Source: Toxotes chatareus (Eukaryota > Chordata > Actinopteri > Toxotidae). Taken from it: a stretch of 64,000 nt of DNA. The notes under the pieces were generated by a model that worked only from the letters and a program-made list of their open reading frames with translations, was not told the origin of the DNA and searched no databases. Each line of letters starts with the position of its first letter. Positions within the stretch are counted from its first letter, which is position 1. Shown piece by piece: positions 1 to 11,249 of this stretch. Position numbers and translations under genes: made by a program. Location of the stretch: contig CM028894.1 in NCBI GenBank assembly GCA_016801885.1, positions 7,571,241-7,635,240 on the forward strand, given 5' to 3'.

Positions 1-3000
1 TAGACACTGTAATTAATGTTTTCACTCAACATCTTGTACTTTATACTTTTCCCAGTACATTTCATAATTTTTGCAAATGACACTAAACACTTGTAACAGT
101 ACGTAATGCAGAGTTGACCCTGTGAATTCACTCTATATAACTAATAATCGAGAATGACAGTTTTATATATGGATCCCATTGACTGTCTTCATAAGAATGG
201 AATCAGTAGACGTTTTTAACCTTGCTTACATACAGTATAAATGAACAGCTCCAAGTCTGCCTTTCAGTAACAGCCATAAATTGCATTTAATGTTGTTAGA
301 TGTTTTACTGTGTACATGCAGATAGATTTCACCTCTGCTTCCTGGATATTTCCTGTTCAAGTTTGCATGACATGTTTCTCTGTCTGTGCTGGGGTTGGGG
401 GCAATACACAGTCAGCTGAGAATTTCAAGAGAAGCAAATGTTAATTTACAAAAAAATGGAGTTTGAGACTGAGTCTTTAAGATCTGTTTCCTTAAACTTC
501 TCCTGATCACACACCCGTTGTCAACACAAACTCTTAAGTGGACTTGGATAAAGTCCAGCCTTGTGACTCAGAGTGATGGTGAATTGAACCCAGCCCTGTT
601 GTGCACTTTGTATGTGTAGTCTAGAGGTTTAATGGTGGGGGCGGGGGGGCGGGGAGAATGTTCACTGTTGGGCTGCCTCGAAACCAAACTCCACCCTTCA
701 TTTTGACACCTTTCAGCTAACGAGGATCAAGGATGGATGGAAGGAAAAGGAGGAACGCTTTCAGTGCACCACCACCACCACCACCACCACCACCTCCTCC
801 TCCCCACCACCACCCTGCATGACCGGACAGGATTACAACCACCACCTCTTCCTCCACCCCTCCATCTCTCTTCTCCTCTCCTTCTCCACCCATCCTTCTC
901 TCTGTCTGTTCATCTTGTCTGCCTGACTAAGAGCAGTGGATGGAAGACCCAGACCTGTGTAAGGCTATGTTATCCAAACACCTATACTCATGGTAACTAA
1001 AGATGAAAGAAAAGAAACTTTCCAAACAGCTCTTTTATTTTTATGATGTTTTATTTGACATGAAGATGAGTATGTGTGACGCTTTTTTGCAAAGACACAA
1101 TAAAATGGCCCAGCACGACCCCAAAATAGAAGACGCAAACATTACATCCTATTTGTTTTTGTTTTGTTTTTTTTATTTTCCTTGGCTCGCTGTACTGTGT
1201 ACATTCAGTTTAGAGATCAGTTTTTATAGGGTACATGTTTGATGTTTTCTCCCCACCCCTCCCTCTCATTCTCATTTATTCTTTTCATGGTTAGTATGTT
1301 TGTAAATGTCTCTGCTTTTGATTAAAAACTAGATGGTGTTGTAATAAAAAATGTTTACTGAGGTACTCTGCTTTTGGTGCATTCCTCTACATGTTTGGCT
1401 CATTTATATTAAATGTGTATTTTGAAGTGCAAAGATGTTTTTCATATTGAATCTGTCTACTATTAGATACCACTTTTTAGCTGTTAGTGCGTGACTTATA
1501 AGACCGAGTCCCTTATTTTGTTTATTTCTTTTCTTTTTTTTTTTTCTTTTGGATAAATTTTACAAGGTAAGAAATTAGAAGAATGCACTACTTTTCAGTG
1601 TGCTCTGATGGATGGATGGATGCGAGTATATACAGTATAGAACAAGTTTGCTTGTGCATGCATCTTGTTTTTGGACCACACACAGTAACCCATATGAAAA
1701 AAACCCAAACACAATAATGTTCACAATGTGGTTTCAGATGTTTGATTCATGTGTAATCACACTGAACAGTAATCAAAAGAACATTTCAGAACCAAATTGT
1801 CTTTGAACTCTGTAATGTTGTGTTAATGTTGCATTCATTATTAGACTGAATCCATATTCATTTAAGCAGCCATTGTACATGAAATTAGTCTTCATTCAAA
1901 CATCAGTTAATCCCATTTGTTGGAAAAATAGCCATTGCAAGCAATTGTTCATTTTTTTTTTTTTTTTTTTTTTTTTGCTCCTATGTTCCACACGTAACAT
2001 GTTTTTGTATGTTCATTTTTAACACCCGGACACATAAGAAATAAATTTAGTAGGACTGGTAATTCAGATGCACTTTGTTAACGGCATCGTAACACATATG
2101 CAGTGCAGCGCGTCTTTTATTCCACCAGCCATCATGTTTATGTCATGCGTTTTTGTTGAAATAGAGTGATTGTAAGCACTTTGTGATACCAAGCTTTTAG
2201 TTGGTAATGTTGCATATAATGGGTTTGGGGAATAAGCACAGAGTTAAGGTGTATGTGTGTGTTTTTTTTATACTGTTTCAGATCAAAAACTTCAATTATA
2301 AACATAGTCCTGGCTGTCCTCGATTCTATATATCTGACCTTGAATCATGAGTCTGGACAAGTTTTTAAATTTGAGTCAATAAAAATACTGTAAAGGTTTG
2401 CAGCAACAGTGTTTCACCAGGAGGTGCCATATTGCTGTTTGTTTCATTTGTACTTCAATGACAAAGGAATATGGGCAAATTCACTAGCACTGATATTTAT
2501 AAATTAGCAAACACAGCCTCTGTTAAATTTGTTCACGGTGCCTCACTATATTGTTTAAAATGAGAAACCCTTTTTTGTGTTTATTTGTTTTGTCTTATTG
2601 AAGGTTGTTGTTTTACTTGTTAGGATGAATGTTTTGTATCTGTCATGTCAGTTCAAATCTCCATCACCATCCCCCTAAAATTCTCCAAAGGTGTTTCATG
2701 GATGTAAAAGTTGAAGCACTCTGAACTTTGATGAAAAGATGTTAATCAGACTGTAACAGAATCCAGACATTTTTAAAACCCTCATGACTCTTTTATGTAT
2801 TTTTGTTCCATCAGTATACCATAAAAAGAGTGTCTTGTATTCACAAAGGTCAATATTATTGATGTAAAAAAACAGTGGGGCACTTCAGGGGGAAATATGT
2901 CCTTATGCCACTTCTCTTAAACAATTCTTTAAAATTTTAATGCAGTTAAAAAAATAGAGCTCCATCCAGTGACAGCCCAAACAGAAGTCTAATCAGCCAG

Positions 3001-4040
3001 AGTAAGAGCTTTCAGTAGTTTGCCATGCACTGACTTCTCTCCACAGCACTGAAGGTAAGTGTTTTCAGGTGTACTGCAGAAGAAGAAACTGTCCAGTAGT
3101 GAAAATGTCTGGCTAACTCTGCTGCATCGAGCCAGACCAACACTTCACCTCACACAAGATTTTGGAAGGTATATTTCTTTTTGTGTGTTTTTTTATTTCC
3201 TAATGGAAGATTTATTCTCACTAACCATTAACTGATCTTCAGCTACTTTTTCATTGTCTGGAATATGCCATATAAATGTTTTGAAATTTTACAAAGTGTG
3301 AGCCCAAACTAAAACTAAATGTGATGAAGACTTCTAACTTTATCACTAAGGTTATCTGTATTTCAGATTTTTCTGACTGTAAATATAAGTGATTGGCATA
3401 GTTAATGCAGACTTTCCCAATGAAAGGCAGGGGTGTTTGTGGGGCACACATAAGAACTGGCACTCAGTCTTATTAGTATCCATAAGTCTGATTTGGATTT
3501 ACAGATTGATTGGCTCAGTTCTAATTTATTTCCACTCAGGATTTGTTACCCTGTGCTTAATGTCTTACTAAACATTTACACATTCCATGTCAGGGAAAGG
3601 CACATGATGGCCAAAATAATCCAATGGACATTGGTCTGAAAAATAAAGCATTTGTAAACTGCGTTTGGTTTTGTGGTTTTCCTTTGTACATAATGCATCT
3701 AATTAATCTTAATGAAAGAGTCGACGTCACTTAATTAAAGCTGGTCAGAATAAATTACGTTTTTATATTTTTGCCTTTTGTTTTTGTAAGTCACTTATTT
3801 GAGAGGTGTTTTCTACTTGGACTAAATACACTCGAAAAATGCTTACTTGCTTTGTTAGCGATGAGTTAGGGACTTATTATTGTATATATACCAATAGAAG
3901 GTTGATTCGTGTTTGCGAACACCCGTGAAGCTGGTTTGAGTTTTTAAAAAAAGTGTCCTGTATCTCACCACTGAGAATTTAATCAATTTAAAATATTAAA
4001 TCCTATTAAATAAGTAATAAATCTAATAAATTTTGATACA
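1..4040 (+). other. Non-coding stretch, likely 3' UTR/intergenic of an upstream plus-strand gene
   Basis: No conserved coding exon is recognisable. The stretch is AT-rich and contains plus-strand AATAAA hexamers at 1099, 1343, 2378 and 3642, which would suit a long 3' UTR with alternative polyadenylation of a gene lying left of the window. A CAC/CCA trinucleotide run (about 766-796) and C/T-rich tract follow near 740-900; the histidine-rich open frame there is a by-product of that repeat. I cannot identify the upstream gene. Confidence 0.4.
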
Positions 4041-4307
4041 TGCAACAGTCTAACTTGTCCGGCGACATTGCCGACATTCACCTGGAACCTTAGTTTTCCT
4101 GTCTCACTCCAGTCGGACAGCTAAGCGCGGTACACTTGCAACTTCCGGCGCTTGTTTGGCTGGCGGTTCGAAATGAGATTGCCGCTTTATAAATCATACT
4201 TTTGATGCTCAAATGGCAGGTTTATTAGACGCGTTTGCTCGCTGTGAGGGACCAAGAGTCATCTAGAGTGAAATACGGGATCGACTTCACTGTAGCTTCA
4301 CTGTACT
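4040..4307 (+). promoter_or_regulatory. YEATS4: YEATS4 promoter and 5' UTR
   Basis: This GC-richer, CpG-containing patch (for example CTTCCGGCGC around 4143) precedes the YEATS4 start in otherwise AT-rich sequence. CTTCCGG is an ETS-type core typical of housekeeping promoters. No TATA box is evident. The transcription start is not determined. Confidence 0.5.
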
Positions 4308-6199
4308 ATGTTCAAAAAGATGACTGAATTTGGTCCAGATTCCGGGGGGCGAGTTAAGGTAATGTAACGTCAAACTAGAGTAGTCTGTGTTTTTTTTTTT
4401 TTGTTATTAACTCACTGTAAGACTTTGAAAAAGAAAAGAAAAAACAAGTGAAGACATTTTGGTTAAGTCGATTAATCAGATAATGCTTCGTGTAGTCACG
4501 ACGCAGTAGTGTTTTAATAGTAGCATCCATATAAATCCTTATCTGAATGTGTTTTCTCTTTGTTAACTGCAGGGAGTGACTATTGTGAAACCTATTGTGT
4601 TTGGGAACGTTGCCCGCTACTTTGGGAAGAAGAGAGAGGAGGATGGACACACACATCAGTGGTCTGTCTATGTGAAGCCTTACAGAAATGAGGTTAGACT
4701 TCCAGAATTGTAACAGAGCTTTAGCCAGGTCTATTAAATACTGCAGTTCCTATTGACAAATTAAAATAGCTTGAAAAGACAATGACCAACCAATGGTTGC
4801 TGTGCTGTTGAATGTTTTTATTTGATTTTATATATTAATACATGAATCTGTTGCTCCAGGATATGTCAGCTTATGTGAAGAAGATCCAGTTCAAGCTACA
4901 TGAGAGCTATGGTAACCCACTGAGAGGTGAGTAGACCTTTACATCAGTTTCTGTAGTTGAAACAGAGTCATTTTCCCTTGTGGATTGTACTTCATTATGT
5001 TAAAATGAAAATATGGCAAGCCGGGCAAGAATATGCGGAATATATTTAATACCTAGTATATTGACAGGTTTATAATGGCTGTACTTGTTATGGGGTTTTA
5101 TTTGCTTCAGGTGTGATCCAGACTGAAATTGCATGTCTGTGTAATTCACTGTTTTTCTGCCTTCCAGTGGTGACAAAGCCTCCATATGAGATTACCGAGA
5201 CGGGCTGGGGCGAGTTTGAGATCATCATTAAGATCTTCTTCATTGACCCCAATGAGAGACCTGTAAGAGTCACAACTAGTAGACACAGTGATTTCAAAGA
5301 ATGTGTTCCAGCTCCACACTAAATTCTTCAAATATATACTGTGTGCTGATCTTCATTGTGTAGCTGTGCATTAATGTGTGGCAGCATTTTGTCATATGGT
5401 AAGAATTGGTGTTTCATAAAAAGTGTGGTTACAGTCATTTTAATTTTCCCTATATGTGTGCTTTTTGATATGGATTTGTCCCTGTTCTTTTGTGTGTGTG
5501 TGTGTGTTAGGTGACTCTGTACCATCTCTTGAAGCTGTTCCAGTCAGACTCCAGTGCTATGCCCAAGAAGACTGTTGTCTCTGAATTCTATGATGAAATG
5601 GTACGACTGCTTTGACACTGCAGCTTATGATCACAGTTACTAATATTTAATCGCTTAATGTAATTTGTTGTAACAAAAGAAATGAATCAGGAAGGTTTGG
5701 CTTTAAATAGAGAATAGTTTGAATGTGAAAAAGATATATCTGTTGTGTTTTCTTTCAGATCTTCCAGGATCCTACAGCGATGATGCAGCAGCTACTGACC
5801 ACATCCAGGCAACTCACTTTGGGAGCATACAAGCATGAGACAGAGTGTATGTACACACACATTGAACATAGAAATACAAGACACAAGTGTGTGTATGAAG
5901 ACTAGTTTTGTCACATTACCCCAGTTTTGACTTTGATCTCAGCACCCTGGATAAGACAAATCCAGTATGTGCCTCTGTACTGAAACACCATCATTATGCT
6001 TATGTGTGTTTTCCTGCCTGTGTCCACAGTCGGTGAGCTGGAGCAGAGAACCAAGGAGAAAATGGAAGCAGCAAAGAAGAGAACCAGCCAGGAGATCGCA
6101 GAGCTGAAAGACAAACTAAAAGCCAGCCGAGAAAACATCAACCACCTGAAGGCAGAGATCAGGAAACTGGAGGAGGACGGAGACCACAAGGAGCACTGA
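4308..6199 (+). CDS. YEATS4: YEATS domain-containing protein 4 (GAS41), 7 coding exons
   Basis: Coding exons are 4308-4358, 4573-4692, 4860-4926, 5168-5262, 5511-5600, 5759-5846 and 6030-6199; together 681 nt, 226 residues plus TGA, all introns GT-AG and frame-consistent. The product starts MFKKMTEFGPDSGGRVKG, runs through the YEATS fold (about residues 20-150, with HTHQWSVYVKP, GWGEFEII and FFIDPNERP) and ends in a charged coiled coil (about 165-226). Length matches the vertebrate protein (about 227). Known role of the family: reader of acylated histone H3 lysines, subunit of the SRCAP and TIP60/p400 chromatin complexes that handle H2A.Z; nuclear. The start at 4308 is chosen because it matches the vertebrate N-terminus; a second in-frame ATG lies four codons downstream. 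No lesion seen. Confidence 0.97.
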
Positions 6200-6500
6200 G
6201 AAATGGACAAACACTGCACACACATGAGTGCGGTCATTTGGCAGGGCTCTGGACCTCATTTGTGATTTGAAACAAACATTGCATTGTGCTGATGTATTTT
6301 GTGGTTAAAGGTAACAGTAATGGTAAAATGCCTATCATTTTCTGATTTGTGTATGATTCTTTACAAAATATATTAGTGTATTAAACCTAGACTTATGCCC
6401 CTTTGCTATTCAGTTTGAATAACTCATTTGCTATTGTTTTTTTTCTTATTGATTCTGTCATTTTCTATGTAAAGTAAATATGTTTACAGTACTGCTTGTG
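6200..6500 (+). other. YEATS4: YEATS4 3' UTR
   Basis: AT-rich sequence after the YEATS4 stop, with an ATTAAA-type polyadenylation signal near 6379. It ends about 300 nt before the outer edge of the large palindrome. Confidence 0.5.
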
Positions 6501-6919
6501 TAAGTGTCCTGTGTTGTGACTATTCAAGCTCAGACCAGTAATGATAGCTGATCAAGGTCCATGGAAGGAAATTCACACCAAACATTTGTACACTGCAACA
6601 GTCACAGTACAGTATCAGTAAAAAAAAGTACAGTATCAGTAAAAACAGTTTTTACTCTGCGTTTAAGAACATACTATCTGCAAGTTATACAGTGAAACAG
6701 GTTAAAAAAAAAAAAAAAAACCTTTCATGTCAAACAGCAGAGTTTGACCAGCTTCTCCAGTCCTGATACTGACAGTCCACATGCTCATAGGCTGGATAAG
6801 TACTAGTTCACTGGTTGTTTGCTTTTGAACACACCTTATATGACATATATATGTATATAGTTTGCATAATCCAGATTCAGACTGACCCATTGCACTATTG
6901 GTATTTGTGAAAAAAGTAC

Positions 6920-7010
6920 TTGTTCTTTAGTGCCTGAGAGCAAAGGAAAACTGAAGTCAAATTCCTTGTTTGCATAAATTGGGCCAATAAAACTGATTCT
7001 GATTGAAGTC
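6920..7010 (-). repeat. Interspersed repeat tail, left-arm copy
   Basis: Contains TTGCATAAATTGGGCCAATA and AAACTGATTCTGATTG, read on the minus strand as a 'CAGTTTTATTGGCCCAA...AAGGAATTTGAC' tail. I recognise this from memory as a common dispersed repeat end in teleost genomes; the family name is uncertain. It lies within the palindrome, so it predates the duplication of the arms. Confidence 0.5.
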
Positions 7011-7139
7011 TTTAATGCTTAAAGCCATGGAGTCAGACTGAAAGTGAACCCCTGGCAATTTGTGATCATGTCAAACACCTGTTCTGTGTTGGACCCAGAT
7101 TCAAACGTTACTGCTGCTTTATGAGGGCAGTCACCGCAG

Positions 7140-7369
7140 GTCCCTCCTACCACTTAACCTATCAGTCCCGTCCAATCAGAGTCCAGTTTGAGCCGCGCCA
7201 AAAGTCAGTCGCACCTGTCGCTCATGCGCTAATCAAACCCATGTGACCGAGGAGGAGAGCGCTCAGCCAATAGCAGGGCAGAATTTTATGTCAGGTGCGG
7301 CTGGCTCGAGTCTCCCGTGAAATACGGGAGGCGTCGGTAAAATTCAGCTTTGTCCAAGCTCTTTTTCTG
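7140..7369 (+). promoter_or_regulatory. CpG-rich promoter and 5' UTR exon of the left-arm module gene
   Basis: The patch is GC-rich with two CCAAT motifs (CCAATCAG near 7171 and GCCAATAG near 7265) and a perfect hairpin, CTCCCGT-GAAAT-ACGGGAG, at 7312-7330. A consensus donor, TTCTG followed by GTAAGT, ends a candidate first non-coding exon at 7369; the next exon acceptor is the CAG ending at 7463. All of these are kept in the right-arm mirror copy. Confidence 0.6.
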
Positions 7370-7463
7370 GTAAGTGGATCGAAGTGAGCTCGTTACCTGT
7401 AGACAGAGGAAGCCTGTGTTCATGTTTAACGGGTTATTTGTTATTGTCCTTTCTGGTGCACAG

Positions 7464-10400
7464 TGAAAGCTGTGGCTGAGAGCAGAGAGACGATTCAGGC
7501 CTAGTGGAGCTGGAACTTCGGCGTGGGCCAGAGACAGGTGGTTCACGTGTCCGGAGCACGCCAGAGGAAAAATGGCTGACGTGGAGGCCAGGTAAGGCCC
7601 ACGCGGAACGTTTAAAATGCAAAGCTTGAGTGGATTATTGATCAGAGGCTAACATGTTTGATTATGTGCCAGGTTTCCGCAGGACGGACGAAGGGATCCA
7701 GCGGAGCAGCCGCGACCGTTTGGGAAAGAGGCACCGCGCTTGGCTTCGCTCATCGGCTCTACACTTACGTGTGTGTGTGATCTGAGTGTTGGAAGTACAG
7801 GCTTGCGTCTTTAGCTCGGTTGAGATGGACTTTGTAACCAGTACAGCCGCTTTGGCGTTAGGGACTGGCCAAGTGTTGGCGGGGCTTAGTTGTGGATGGA
7901 TTCAGTGTGTGGAAGGCACTCGGGCCTGCTTAGGTTTGGAGCTCGCGTTTGCTTTTGCTGGGCCGTTTCGTCGGTGTTGTCGGTCTGTGGAAGCATATAT
8001 GCAGTTGTGATCCGGACACAACTGTGTATATGTGGAAGCCTATTGGCAGATAGTGTTGGCAGTACGGGTTGAGTTGCGTGTTGTTGTCGGTGTAGGGTGC
8101 GTGTTCAGCAGTGTGTGTTCCTGAGGTAGGCCATTAGCTGCATCTTGAAGTGTTGCAGAATGTTTAAAGTTCCAGGTTTAATATCCAAAGCCTGTGTGTG
8201 TGTGTGTGTGTGTGTATGCATGTGCCTTCTCTGCAGGAAGGATGAGCTGCTCCAGAGGATCATCAGAGGGTAAGAGAAAGCACATAAGCCAACATTGCTC
8301 AGTGTTTCTACATTTAAACATGTATTTGTGTACACTCCCCAGCAGCTGTGTGTACTTCATCAGAGTGGAAGATCTGTGGGGGGGAAAAACACCAAGGACT
8401 CATCACAGTGGTCACGTGACTGTAGGCCTGCTGAAGCAGCGATGGAACCACTGTCTCAACTCTTCGGCTTCAAAAAATGGATACTGCATCGAGCATAACA
8501 TCACTAGTTGTCCAGGATGGAGGAGCTGATCAAGAGGACCTTGAGAAGATGCACTTTAGCCTGTTGCTCAATGTTTATGCATTGAATGATTCAGTTGTAT
8601 CTTGCTGTTTGTTTTTTGTTTTTGTTTTTTTTTGTTTTTTTGTTTTCTTTGTGTTCCTTTGTGTTCAGCAGGTGGCTGCATCTGGCTGAGTGGGGCTCTA
8701 GCTTGGATGAGGCTGTGGCCAAGGTGGAGCCCAGGTAGCCCTGTTGCACAATCTTAAAAAAAATAAAGTTTTTTTTAAAAATAAATTGGTATCCAAAGTT
8801 GTTGGTTTTTTTTGTTTGTTTTTTTTTTAATTTGCTGCAGGAGGGTGGAGCTGATCCAGAGAATCCTTTGAGACCAGGTGTGTGAATACCACATTGTGCA
8901 GTGTTTCCACCCATATGCATGCATCCATGTCTGAGTGTGAGAATGTGTCTATTAAAGTCAGAAGGCAGTGCCTGCTTTTGTCTTTAATGCATCTTAGATG
9001 GGGCTTAGTTCAGTTCTGGGGGGGCTCAGGTTAGGCCCCTGCTGCAGCTGGAAGTGAAGCAAAATATTAGAAGTTCAAGGACTGACTTGATTAGTATCCA
9101 AAACCAATGTGTTTCTTTTTCAGCGGGAGGGAGGAGCTGAGTGAGAGGACCGTTTGAGAGCAGGTGAGCAAGAGCCACATTGTAGTGTTTCTACACTTAA
9201 ACATGCACTAATTTTTACTGTGTGTGTGTGTGTGTGAGTGAGAGATGTAGGTGTATGTGGGGTGGAGCCAGTGAAGATGCTGATGGTGAGGATAGAGCGC
9301 CATCCTGTGGGAGTGAGGGACACACTGCAACTGTTTGTGTTGTCAGAGCTCTTTGTGGTAAGTGGATTTAAAAAAAAAAAAAAAAAAAAAAAAATACATA
9401 TATCAAGGGCTGTTTCAAAGGTGCATTGTGTGCTGATGCTTCCTGTTTGTGTTTCTTTTGCAGGATGGCAGAGCTGATTTGGAGGGCCATGAGAGACCAG
9501 GTGAGACGTTGCCTGTTGGTTAACATTTAGTGTTTCTACACATATGCATGCATTAATTTCTTTCTGTGTGTGTGTGTGAATGCATGTGCCTTCTCTGCAG
9601 GAAGGATGAGCTGCTCCAGAGGATCATCAGAGGGTAAGAGAAAGCATTGTTCAGTCAACATTGCTCAGTGTTTCTACATTTAAACATGTTTGTCTGTGTG
9701 TGTTTAGCAGGTAGCTGCATCTGGCTGAGTGGGACTCCAGCTTGGATGAGGCCATGGCCAGTGTGGAGCACAGGTAGCCCCCCTGCTGTATGTGGAAGTG
9801 TTGTGAGATGTTGTAACTTCCAGGGTTTGGCTTGCCTTGCACCTATGGCTAATGCTGAGTGTGTTTCTTTGTGTGTTGTGCAGGATGGAGGAGCTGCTGA
9901 TCCAGAGAACCATGAGGATGCATGTTGGCCAATACTGCTCAATGTTTCTACACTGAAGGATTCGTTTGTGTACACTCCCCAGCAACAGTGTGTGTGTACT
10001 GCATCTGAGTGGAAGACCTGGAGAGAAGAACCTCAAGGACTCATCAATCACAGTGGTCACGTGACTGTAGGCCTGCTGAAGCAGGGATGGAACCACTGTC
10101 TCAACGCTTCGGCTTCAAAAGATGGATACTGCATCGAGCATAACATCAGTAGTCGTGCAGGATGGAGGAGCTGATCAAGAGGACCATGAGAAGATGCATC
10201 TTAACCAATAATGCTCAATGTTTCTGCATTGAAGGACTCAGTTGTATCTTGCTGTTTGCTTTTTTTTGGTTTTGTTTTTTTTGTTTTGTTTTCTTTGTGT
10301 TCAGCAGGTGCCTGCATCTGGCTGAGTGGGGTTCCAGCTTGGATGAGGCTGTGGCCAATGTGGAGCACAGGTAGCCCTGTTGCACAATCTTAAAAAAAAA

Positions 10401-10862
10401 AAAAAAAAAAACTTTTTTTTTTTGTTTTTTTTCCCTTAATTTGCTGCAGGAGGGTGGAGCTGATCCAGAGGATCCTTTGAGACCAGGTGTGTGAATACCA
10501 CATTGTGCGGTGTTTTTACCCATATGCATGCATCCATGTCTGAGTGTGAGAATGTGTCTATTAAAATCAGAAGGCAGTGCCTGCTTTTGTCTTTAATGCA
10601 CCTTAGATGGGGCTTAGTTCAGTTCTTGGCGGGGGGGCTCAGGTTAGGCCCCTGCTGCAGCTGGAAGTGAAGCAAAATATTAGAAGTTCAAGGACTGACT
10701 TGATTAGTATCCAAAACCAATGTGTTTCTTTTTCAGCGGGAGGGAGGAGCTGAGTGAGAGGACCGTTTGAGAGCAGGTGAGCAAGAGCCACATTGTAGTC
10801 TTTCTACACTTATACATGCACTAATTTTACACTTTTTGTGTGTGTGTGTGTGTGTTTGTGTT

Positions 10863-10912
<50 letters not shown>

Positions 10913-11203
10913 TCAGTGTAGTAGGTGTATGTGGGGTGGAGCCAGTGAAGGTGCTGCTGGTGAGGATAGAGCACCATCCTGTGGGAGTGAGGGACACACT
11001 GCAACTGTTCGTGTGTTGTCAGAGCTCTTTGTGGTAAGTGCATTTAAAAAAAAAAATTATCAAGGGCTGTTTCAAAGGTGCTTTGTGTGCTGATGCTTCC
11101 TGTTTGTGTTTCTCTTGCAGGATGGCAGAGCTGATTTGGAGGGCCACGAGAGACCAGGTGACCAGGTTGCCTGTTGGTGTTTCTACACATATGCATGCAT
11201 TAA

Positions 11204-11249
<46 letters not shown>

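Noticed and set aside
737..1000. Histidine- and proline-rich 87-codon frame
   Set aside because: Produced by a CAC/CCA trinucleotide repeat and C/T-rich tract; no splice or conservation support.
5996..6199. Separate small coiled-coil protein gene
   Set aside because: It is the last exon of YEATS4 read with its intron edge.
8841..10776. Selenocysteine reading of the repeated TGA codons
   Set aside because: No SECIS-like element was noticed near the ends, and the TGA replaces arginine in a repeated module; poison exon or decay is simpler.
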